Origin: Costus lasius
Lineage: Eukaryota > Streptophyta > Magnoliopsida > Zingiberales > Costaceae
Direction of reading: 5' to 3'
NCBI GenBank assembly: GCA_027563935.2
Contig: CM050454.1
Span: 20,085,501-20,149,500, forward strand
DNA: 64,000 nucleotides
Below the pieces are notes generated by a model. The model saw only the letters and a list, made by a program, of their open reading frames with translations. It ran no database searches and was not told the DNA's origin. The translations under genes were made by a program, and so were the position numbers. Shown piece after piece: positions 55,851 through 64,000 of this stretch; within the stretch, counting starts at the first letter, position 1; each line of letters starts with the position of its first letter.

Positions 55851-56660
55851 AAACGCTTGGCCCATTGGCTCGTTCATTCAAATTCTGAATGTTTGGCCCC
55901 ATAGTCCATTCTTCCAAATTTTTAACGTTTGGTCCCACGACTCGTTCATCCCAATTTTGAACACTTGGCCTATCATCTCGTTCATCTAAATTCTGAACGA
56001 TTGATCCCACGACCCGTTCATCCAAACTTTGAACGCTTGGCTCATCGGCTCGTTCATCCAAATTTTGAACGTTTGGTCCTACGACCCATTCATCCAATTT
56101 TGAACGTTTGGTCCCACGACCCGTTCATCCAAACTTTGAATGCTTAGCTCATCGGCTCGTTCACCCAAATTTTGAACGTTTGGTCCCATAACTCATCCAA
56201 ACTTTGAATGTTTGGTCGATCGGCCCATTCACCCAAATTCGAACGTTTAGCCCCACGGCTCGTTCACCAAATTCGAATGCTTGGTCCTATGTCCCATTCA
56301 CCAAATTTTAAACACTTGGCTCACTGGCTCGTTTATTCAAATTCTGAATATTTGGCCCACTGGCCCATTCACCCAAATTCGAATGTTTAGCCCCACGGCT
56401 CATTCACTAAATTCGAATGCTTAGTCCCACGACCCGGTCACCAAATTTTAAATGCTTGGCTCACCGGCCCATTTATCCAAATCTTGAATGCTTGGCCCCA
56501 CAGCCCATTCACCAAAATTCTAACGCTTGGCCCATCGGCCCATTCACCTCAAGTTTCGAATGTTTGGTCCCATGACCTATTCATCCAAACTTTGAACGCT
56601 TGACCCCATGGCTCGTTCACCCAAATCCGAACATTTAGCCCCACAACTCATTCACCCAAC
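55851..56660. repeat. 36-bp minisatellite, about 23 copies
   Basis: The units read like CGTTTGGTCCCACGACC followed by CGTTCATCCAAATTTTGAA. Most are 34-37 bp. 'gctcatcggctc' and 'gtcccacgaccc' types tend to alternate. The first copies are exactly 36 bp and open on both strands (12-residue repeats). Confidence 0.92.
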
Positions 56661-57137
56661 TCATGCATTCAACTCGTCCAAGTAATTCAAACATAGTCAT
56701 GGATGATAAATACTTGACGCGTGTTGTCAATGACGTTATTTGGGAGGTGCGTACATTGATACTTCGTATCGGGGCGTAGTTCCTCAACGTTGTTACAACC
56801 CAACTCATATTTTTCTCCATGGCCTATGTCACATTAACATCAGTCTTGAGGATGTACTCTTGTACGAAATTGTAAACTGTGTCGTGACATGAAATTATGA
56901 ATGATATTATTCTTTTAACTCTTTGTCTTTATTTCTGTTATATGTTATAGTTCTCTTAATCAAAGGTGCCCTAAGCTCCTTAGGGGTAATTAACAATGAA
57001 TGCTTGCATTCATTGGAAGCTAGAACCTACTAAAACAAAAAACCTTATAATTTATAAGGTGAATTTAAAACGGTCGCACTACTTTTTTAATATTTCAATT
57101 TACATTGAAATTTAACCAAAAATGACCCCACAAATTC

Positions 57138-57155
57138 TGGCACACCCGGTGGGAC
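57138..57155 (+). promoter_or_regulatory. Element L primer-binding site (tRNA-Arg type)
   Basis: TGGCACACCCGGTGGGAC closely matches the TGGCACGCCCGGTGGGAC PBS seen in rice Tat-lineage elements; Ogre-type elements use tRNA-Arg. It lies five bases after the LTR end. Confidence 0.8.
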
Positions 57156-57221
57156 ACAGTTTCTCCTTTCATCTTTGAGATATATACATATAACTTTATT
57201 TGCCTTTATTTTGAGCTTGTC

Positions 57222-59300
57222 TTGGTAGCTCTTATATTGGCAATGGAGACTTTATGGTTGAAAGAATATCTTCAGAGTACATCACTACAACAACTGGCAA
57301 ATCGCCAGGTGAGCGAGAGTAATGACTCGCCTGAAAAATCATTACCTAGCCCATTACAAACGGCTGACGGTAAAGGCACATCAAATCCGTTGATGGCTAT
57401 CAGTTTGCCAAAAACTGAAATTCTGAGTTTTATTTATTCACAATTCACGTTCTCTTGCTTTTTGCTTATACTCTTCTATTTATACAGGAACTTCCATAAT
57501 GTCGACTAAGATAAATATTTTCATTGAGGGAATGCCGAATATTGCGCTAGGTATTCTATTTGGTTCAATCTCTGAGGTGGCAAATATCATCTACGACTCA
57601 CCAAGCCAAAGGTCATCACGGAAGACAAGATTTGCGTAAGCAAAACTACGCAAAAGGCACCAACAAGAAAGCCGATCATGCGGAAAATATTGATGAAAAA
57701 GGCAGATGCTGAGAAGATTAAGAAGACTTCTGCAATTTCTCAAGTGGAAGTGCCATCTTTCACTATCACTGGGGGCAAGTTTCATATGTCTGGTCCGGAG
57801 CAGACCAGAAAACAAGAACGACAGAGTTTAAGGAAGAAGAAGGAATGACTCTCAAAGCAAAATCGCGTGTTTCCCACAAACGTTAATCAGCAAAAAATTC
57901 TGAGGCCAAGCGTGCCCATTAAAAACCAGTTCCAACCATTGCTCGAGTTGCAGCACAACTCAAACACTGTAGAGGGGTTACAGTTGCGACCAAGTCAGAA
58001 GAATAGGTCGCGCCCGAAGGAACTAGCCAAGGTTCCTAAGAGAACTTTATCTTTGGTCCTATACGAGGCCTATAAGAAAGCTAAGAGCGCTTTGGCTGCC
58101 TGGCACTCTCACTCTAAGAGAAGAAATAAGAGATCAAATAACTACATGGTCCACACTGTGCGGATGGTCGATCACATAGGAGAAGAGACAGGCCAAGATT
58201 CTGACAATAACACCTTGAGGCGCATGTCAGAAAAAGTCAAGGGAAAGAGGTTAGACTCTATTATTACCAAGGAGCCTAAAACATGACATGACACCAGGTC
58301 TTCTCCTCTACAATTCCATGATGAACAGGAAGAAGATCCAGTTATGGTTACCACCCCTCCTATTCCAACCAACCAATAGAAAAGATGAAATTATAGCTGA
58401 ATTGAAGAGGCAGCTTGAGAAAAGGGATAGGGACATAGATACCCTGATGGCGAAGTTTGAACTAGTAACTGGCGTCTTAACCAAAACTTAGCAAAAGATG
58501 GCGCAATATGAAGCAGCGTCAAGTCAACAAAAGATGGCACAATGTGAAATGGCACCAAGTACTACCCTTCCGCGAACATCTTTATCACCAACTCGACAGG
58601 AAGTTGTCATTCTATCTTTGACATCACCAGTTCGACAGGAAGCTGTCATTCCATCTTTGACATCACCAGCTCGACAGGAAATTGTCATTCCATCTTCTTC
58701 ACTAGCTCAACAGGAAACTGTCATTCCATCTTTGGCAAGAAAAGACATACAAGATCTAGTGGCAGATCAATTGAGGCATATGGAAATAGGTAAAATAATG
58801 CCCAACAAAAAGTGGGGAAGACCATACCCTTCAGAATTTGATGAGATACTGTATCCCAGGGGGTACATAGTGCCCAACTTTAAAACCTTCAATGGGATTA
58901 CTAATCCAGAATAGGACCTAGCTCACTTTGTTGCTACATGTGGGAATACGGGAAGCAATGATGCTTTATTGTTGAGACAATTCCCACAGAGTCTCACAAA
59001 TGTCGCTTTCGAATGGTACTATTCCTTAGAAAGCGGGTTAATTAGAATGTGGGCGGATATGGAAGACGCGTTTTGCATGAAATTCACGGTAGCAAGTGAT
59101 AAGATCACTATTTCTGACATAGCGAATATCAAAAGAAAGAAAGAAAAAATTGTCTCAAACTACATCACACGATGGCGCAATCTCAGCATCAAGTGTGAAC
59201 AACTGTTGAAACAGATTCAAGCCGTGGGGCTATTGGTGGGAAATATCAATAATTGGATGGCTCCTTTTCTTTGTGCCAATAGTATTTGCACCTTCTAGAA
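57222..59300 (+). pseudogene. Element L gag (Tat-like), broken
   Basis: Pieces: a leader frame (57222-57509, unrecognised); a basic region (57867-58286); a helical stretch ELKRQLEKRDRDIDTLMAKF (58393-58452); a 39-bp repeat block (58588-58740); the Tat gag core with PYPSEFDEILYPRGYIVPNF (58825-58884), LLLRQFPQSLTNVAFEWYYSL (58966-59027) and WADMEDAFCMKF (59050-59085). Stops at 58284, 58378, 58490 and 58914 and a frameshift break it. The core matches the usual form 'PYPRGFRVPDF..FPLSLSGTAFTWF' of this lineage. Confidence 0.8.
58588..58740 (+). repeat. 39-bp in-frame repeat in L gag
   Basis: Four units encoding variants of SPxRQExVIPSLT, 13 residues each; the last is slightly altered. Confidence 0.9.
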
Positions 59301-61005
59301 GTTGATTACTCACTAAACTTGAAAGGATGAATCCCCAAGTCATCTCAAACTTGCAGGGCCCAAAGCTCAAAAAGGATGAGCCAAGGAAAGGTGATGCTAG
59401 AATTGCCCATGTCAATGCCACTAGAGGAAAGAAAATAGAAGTTCATAACACGAGCTCCCATCAAGGCAACAAAATTCCTACATTGGGCAAAGGGTATAAC
59501 AGAAGAATGACCCTTGAAGAAAGGATAAATAAAGTGTATTCCTTTAAGAAAGAAAAAAACCATGAAGATATTTAAAGATGCCCTTAAGAGTGGCTTGCAA
59601 TTGTTAGAGCCAAAACATCCAGATGAGGTCAATAAGGCTGATGACCCTAACTACTATCCTTATCATCATATGTTGGGGCATACGATAGAAGACTACTACA
59701 TCTTCAAAGATTGGGTCGAAAGACAATATAAGTTGGGGAGGATAACTCTATCCAAACAAGTGCTAAATGAGACCCCGATTGAGCAAGCAAATCTCATGGA
59801 AAGCTCCAATTCACCACCAACTAACTCTGAAGGATGGGAGATAGAGTGCTACCCAAGAAGACCATACAACTCTTACAGAAATTGAGGCAAATGCTGGGCA
59901 TTGTATGGAAAGATCCTCACTCTCCGCAATGCATACTCCCTGAACCTCCAGCACCTTCTAATAAAAGAGCTAAAAAGAAAAATCAAGGGTCAAAAAAGAA
60001 AAAGAAAAACAAGAAGTCTGCTGCTCCAACACCTCTTCCGAAGAAGAAATACATTCAAAAGTTCATTGATTCGCTTGCTGAATATGAATAAAACCTACCT
60101 GAGCTTATTAAGTTGCGGTATTTCATCACCCAAGGCATGTGGGATAAGCTCTTAGAAGAAGAAGACTACGAAGTTGAAACTTATAGAATGCTTTCCATTG
60201 CTGCAGAGTTGTTAAGACAGGTTGAGGCAAGAGAACCCCAACTCTCAGAAGAAAGACTCGAACGGTTAGAAGGATCTAGAGAGGATTTGCTAGCATTTTC
60301 GTAGTACTTCAAACAAGAAAAAGATAGAGCTTATCAACAATGGGTGACTCATAATAATTGGCTAAAGTGAATAAAGAAAAGAATGGCTGCTATTGATGCT
60401 GAAAAGCTTCTCACACAAGAGCGTCTTCATCGAATCAAAGTGGAGGCATCGCCACATTCAATGTAAATAATAAAATCATTCAGATGCGAATCACTAAGGA
60501 AGAAGATGAACTACCAGACCCCTTTTCTCTTGACCGTGATGAACTTGAAGTATTGCTGCAATATGCATCGAGGTTTGGTTTGGAGCTACCTCCTCCAGGG
60601 ACTCAGAAGGAGGCGAAGGATACTGAGCATTTCTTGTACTGCCCTTACCATAGGAGGATTCAACACACAATTGATGAATGTATTGAATTCAAGTGTTGGG
60701 TGATGCAACAAATAAGAATGGGCCGCATAACTATCACCAGAAATCTTGAAGCAATGCCAACCATGAGAATAGCTATCTATAACGTGATAAGGTTTGGCAG
60801 CAATTCAGGAGAAGAATGTTTGACTGGTAATTTATATGATGAAATTAACTAGGTAGAAAAGCATGTAGCTGCGACATGTCAAATGAACCTGAGAAGTGGT
60901 AGAATCCTACGCAGGCAAAGCCAAAACAAATAGAAAGACCATCTCAAGGAGAAACAAATTGAGATTCAGGAGCCGAACAACAACCCAATTCCTCCTACCT
61001 TAAAG
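59301..61005 (+). pseudogene. Element L gag-protease linker region
   Basis: Contains two knuckle-like motifs of the Tat lineage: YYPYHHMLGHTIEDYYIFKD (59656-59715) and FLYCPYHRRIQHTIDECIEF (60631-60690), normally C-x-Y-H..G-H-x-T-x-x-C. The first has lost its cysteines. A lysine-rich stretch lies at 59960-60050. Frames shift several times and no enzyme domain is seen. Confidence 0.65.
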
Positions 61006-61720
61006 TTGGCCTCTCCTCAATATAATATTTTATCCCATTTGAGGAAAGTCCCTGCCCTTCTTAGTATCTATGACGCTCTCATGATGTCGCAAGAACTAAG
61101 GGATGTTCTCATTTATGCCCTACAACACCCCAAAAAGTTCCAATCTTTTTTCACGAATGCTGATATAAAGGAAGCCCTACACACCTATCAGACATCAGCC
61201 ATCTCTTTTGAGGAGGATGATATGCTTCTCGGAACCACTATATGTAACTGGAAGCATTGACGAAGCCAAAATAAATAGAATCCTGATTGATCCTGGGTCA
61301 TCAGTCAACCTTATGACGCTGCGCATTTTGAAGAGTCTATCTTTGCGCACTTCTGATCTTTTGGTAGAGAAAATCATTATTCAGGGTTTCGACAAGAACA
61401 GTCAAAAGGCTTTGGGCTCTATATACCTACCATTGCAATTGGAGAACCTAGAAACTAAGGTCAAGTTTTATGTGATTAATGTCGACAGATCATACAAAGC
61501 TTTATTGGGGAGACCTTGGTTACATGAAAACCGTATAATTCCATCCACCTTGCATCAATGTTTGAAATATCTAAAAGATAGAAACGAGAAGCGCATTGAC
61601 GGGGACTTCCGGCCGTTTGCAGTTCATGAAGTCAAATATGATGATGCACGGTATTTTATAGAGTCAATGCCCAAGCTCTCAAATCCACCTCTGCAGAGCT
61701 CTATTATTTCAAAGCTAAAG
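61006..61720 (+). pseudogene. Element L aspartic protease region
   Basis: After a conserved lead-in (LRKVPALLSIYDALMMSQELR; FEEDDMLLGTT), a frameshift near 61210 leads to YVTGSIDEAKINRILIDPGSSVNLM, the retropepsin active-site region, with D-P-G in place of D-S/T-G, then KVKFYVINVDRSYKALLGRPWLH, the flap and second wall. Tat-lineage proteases often vary the middle residue. Similarity ends near 61720, where the rearranged PBS region starts, and RT, RNase H and integrase are absent. Confidence 0.8.
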
Positions 61721-61799
61721 AAAGTGACATTGTCTGCATGCCCACATTTTGGAAGTGTGATGCATCCCAAGTTGTTTGGCGTGTACCTAGGACTAATCT

Positions 61800-62036
61800 C
61801 CGGCAACGGCGCCAAAAACTTGATGTGTTTTTGCAAGGACGCACTTTTAAATACAAATAGGTAGACTCGTTTAAGCAGTCGCAGCCAAAACTTGTTTGGC
61901 GCATAGGGAACTGTCACCCCCTGATACGGCGCCAAAAACTTGATGTGTTTCCGCAAGGACACACTTTTAAATACAAGTAGGTAGACTCGTTTAAGGAGTC
62001 GCAGCCAAAACTTGTTTGGCGCCGTTGCCGGGGACC
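61800..62036. repeat. Head-to-head primer-binding sites with 120-bp tandem duplication
   Basis: A minus-oriented PBS complement CCGGCAACGGCGCCA (61800-61814) and a plus-oriented PBS TGGCGCCGTTGCCGG (62017-62031) face away from each other. Between them a unit of about 97 bp is present twice, exactly 120 bp apart (61808-61904 and 61928-62024), containing 'tgatgtgttt..gcaagga', 'actcgtttaag.agtcgcagcc' and 'aacttgtttggcg'. Confidence 0.9.
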
Positions 62037-62281
62037 TTAGTTTTGTTAATATCAAAATAGTTGTTAGTATTGCTAGACTAAGTTTTAATTGTTTTAGATT
62101 TAACTTTATTTTTTTTCTTTTTGCAGGTTTTGGATTTTCACAGTTGTGACAGAACTGAGAATTTCTGAAATTCGTGAATTTACTTGTGTTTTAGATTTTC
62201 TATTTTTGTCAGATATTCTAAAAAAACAATTAGATTGATTGGTGTTGGATTATCTCTCTGTTTTTGATAGATTTGATAAAT

Positions 62282-63748
62282 ATGTCTTTTCATCACAGTT
62301 CATGGGCTTCTGAAAGAGGTAAGATATACATGCAACAAGGTGAGCATAAAGATTATTCACAAATGAGTCTTGCAGAAATAGCAAAATTACACTCTTATTT
62401 TGTTACATGTAATATTTGTAAGTCTTCTGATCATTATACTTCTGCTTGCAAATTTTTAATGCCTAAAAATTCTAATTCTTCATGTTACCTAGATGATCAT
62501 TATGATTCTAATTGGAAAAATCAAACTTCTTTTTATGATGATTGCTCTGATCATGTTTCTGTGCCATGCTTTGAGGATATTGAAAAATCTAGCTTAGAGA
62601 CTATGTTAGAAAGATTTATAGCTAATCAAGAAAAATTCATGTCAAATCAAAACCAACTCATGACAAATAGAAGTAAGAAATTTGAAGATCTTAAGAAGAT
62701 GACTAGTCAACTTGCTTCTCGGGTAGAATCTTTGAATGATAATACTGAATTGCTAGAAACCCAGATTGCACAACAAGCATGTCTATTTGATTTTGAAGCT
62801 GAAAAGATTGATTTAGAAAATTCACCCTGTGATCATGATTGTTTTGAGATTAAGCCTTATGTGAATATTAATGAATCTCCTTTAGATGTTGATTGTTGTG
62901 ATATTGATTTATCTAATAATTTATTTGAAGAAAAGGTTGAGGAAATTGAAATTGAAAAAACCTCTTTTGATGACATTGATGCTTTTGATGATATATCATT
63001 CATGGTTAATTCTGATGAGTTTGAAAATTGTGATATTCATGTACATCAATCTGATTTGGGTGAAAATTTTGAAATTGATGAACCCCACTATGATCTTGGT
63101 GATATTGTTGAAATTTATGATAAAACTTTTGAGGCTAACTCTGATTCTATTGTAAACATTGATAAATCTTATTTCTCATATGATTCTGATTTTGACTCTT
63201 CTGATGATGAATTATTTGTGGGGAGGCATGAGAAATTTGATTTTGTAGAGTCTCATCTTGATTTTGATGATGATTTTGAAATTGATAAATTATTCGATGA
63301 TGTGCATGAGGAATTTGAAAAGGATTTAAATTTTATAAATATGAATGAATCTCACTCTGATGTTTTGCCCATATCTACTGTTCACTCTTCTAATTTTATT
63401 GAAAATTTGTGTTTTATTGAGGAATCCAATGAAAGACATAAAAAATATTTTGATGATCCAATGTTTGATTCTTTTGATTAAAGTCCTTTTCTTATTGCTA
63501 TTGAAAATATTAATTTGAAGAAAGGACTCATGATTTTGCTTTTTGATAAACATAGGAGGATCATAAAGATTTCTTTGAGTGGATTTGAGAAGTATGATTT
63601 TAATTTCTGCACATTTGAGAAAGCCACTTTGATTGTGATTTATATGCAATTCTAGATTTTTGGATTAGTGGCTAAAATTTTTGGACAAAGGAAATGCAGA
63701 AAATTATTTGCTCTTTACTTTGGTACTGATTCACCTGTTTCACCATGA
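62282..63748 (+). pseudogene. Element M zinc-knuckle/acidic protein gene
   Basis: Start chosen at ATG 62282 (MSFHHSSWASERG) because F starts at the same residue; an upstream in-frame ATG at 62264 exists. Zinc knuckle CNICKSSDHYTSAC (about residues 45-58); coiled-coil-like MLERFIANQEKFMSNQNQLM to ETQIAQQ (about 110-165); a very acidic region of repeated DFDxxFEIDKLFD phrases (about 170-380). The frame is open for 400 codons to TAA at 63479. It then continues in the same frame as the conserved C-terminal domain (LKKGLMILLFDKHRR; FEKATLIVIYMQF; GQRKCRKLFALYFGTD), broken by TAG at 63653 and ending TGA at 63746. The stops are absent in F, so the full gene is about 488 codons. Function unknown. Confidence 0.8.
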
Positions 63749-63790
63749 TTTTTGAGTTTTGGTCAAGCTATGGACCTAAAATTAGCGATT

Positions 63791-63808
63791 CATGGGAGGC
63801 AACCCAAG
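63791..63808 (+). repeat. Conserved hairpin after the M gene
   Basis: CATGGGAGGCAACCCAAG is the counterpart of 46711-46728 in F, one stem base changed. It lies about 45 bp past the stop codon. Confidence 0.75.
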
Positions 63809-64000
63809 CATTATCACTTAGCTTACTTTCCTTTATTTTAATTTTCTTTTAGGACTAATTTTTACAATTTTTTTTCTGTAGGAATCGAGATTTGGCGCGA
63901 AATTACGGCACTACCGTAATATTCTTTACGCATTATTTCTGGCACCCACCGGCCGACGATCTCACCTCCTGGACTGTGGTCTCTAGAAGGCCACTAGAGA

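Larger units (their letters stand above)
52814..57132 (+). mobile_element. Element L: very long 5' LTR (Tat/Ogre-like gypsy)
   Basis: The 3' boundary is good: ..CCCCACA at 57132, then five bases and a PBS. The start TGTTGGC at 52814 is a guess from the first TG after remnant K. If right, the LTR is about 4.3 kb, within the range of Ogre-like elements. It contains a TATA box (53009), an AT microsatellite, 158-bp repeats and a 36-bp minisatellite. The frames between 54034 and 54827 occupy both strands over the same ground and have no known domain, so I do not call them genes. Confidence 0.5.
62017..64000 (+). mobile_element. Element M: second member of the F family (partial)
   Basis: Plus-strand PBS TGGCGCCGTTGCCGGGGACC (62017-62036); a leader that matches the F leader ('ttagttttgttaatatcaaaatag', 'ttttgcaggttttgga', 'gttgtgacagaact'); the zinc-knuckle/acidic gene; the conserved hairpin; an acceptor-like TTTTTCTGTAG (63866-63883); and the palindrome word ATTACGGCACTACCGTAAT (63903-63921). 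The window ends inside it. No LTR was identified on its left beyond the rearranged unit. Confidence 0.8.

Noticed and set aside
55831..56147. Repetitive 12-residue 'protein' on both strands
   Set aside because: A direct consequence of a 36-bp minisatellite with no stop codon; the frame is lost as soon as unit length varies.
1..64000. CRISPR arrays, bacterial operons, tRNA or rRNA genes
   Set aside because: Direct repeats here are LTRs or tandem satellites without spacers; no tRNA cloverleaf or rRNA core was recognised, and PBS sites are only the short tRNA 3'-end complements.

Overview
The window is nuclear DNA of a flowering plant. The evidence is nested LTR retrotransposons, plant-type MITEs, an intronless plant RR-TZF zinc-finger gene, and a fragment of a plastid DEAD-box helicase gene. 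The zinc-finger gene is strongly GC-rich in AT-rich surroundings, which leans towards a monocot; I cannot name the species. Most of the 64 kb is mobile DNA and only one host gene looks intact. All alignments and counts below were made by eye.

Layout. (1) 1-17574: a decayed Ty3/gypsy element (E), preceded by a Ty1/copia integrase scrap. The right LTR of E is split by a gypsy solo LTR (D, 6634-17179, TSD AGGCG). D is in turn split by a complete but defective copia element (A, 7100-16183, minus strand, TSD GGTGC). (2) 17575-22870: AT-rich spacer holding the CCCH zinc-finger gene (19220-20041, minus). (3) 22871-24790: LTR remnant N, carrying an array of palindromes. (4) 25333-26795: an RH3-like helicase gene fragment, cut by a 189-bp MITE and bounded by inverted GGATGGA-rich arms. 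(5) 27246-36381: young copia element B (TSD GGGAG, nearly identical LTRs). (6) 36387-41084: spacer, then a 3' LTR (J) and a piece of gypsy element H. (7) 41085-50308: pol-less element F (minus, TSD ACTTG, tRNA-Asp-type PBS), inserted in H and itself carrying a copia solo LTR (C, TSD AAATA). (8) 50314-52702: the rest of H and LTR remnant K. (9) 52814-61720: a Tat/Ogre-like gypsy element L with a very long, repeat-rich LTR, broken after its protease. (10) 61800-64000: rearranged primer-binding-site region and a second member (M) of the F family, running off the window.

Two signals stand out. First, the untranslated leaders of the two copia elements A and B carry the same bulged stem-loop (unpaired TTGTA on the 5' side of the stem), twice in B and once in A. 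The stems differ by paired, compensating base changes, and two further hairpins downstream behave similarly. This looks like a selected RNA structure. Second, F and M share an unusual protein with no polymerase: a zinc knuckle, a coiled coil, a long acidic region and a conserved C-terminal domain. They also share conserved leader and tail elements, which marks a non-autonomous retroelement family.

Order of events from nesting and LTR divergence: E is oldest, then D, then A (about 1.7% LTR divergence), while B is youngest (8 substitutions in about 1695 bp). H predates F, and F predates C.
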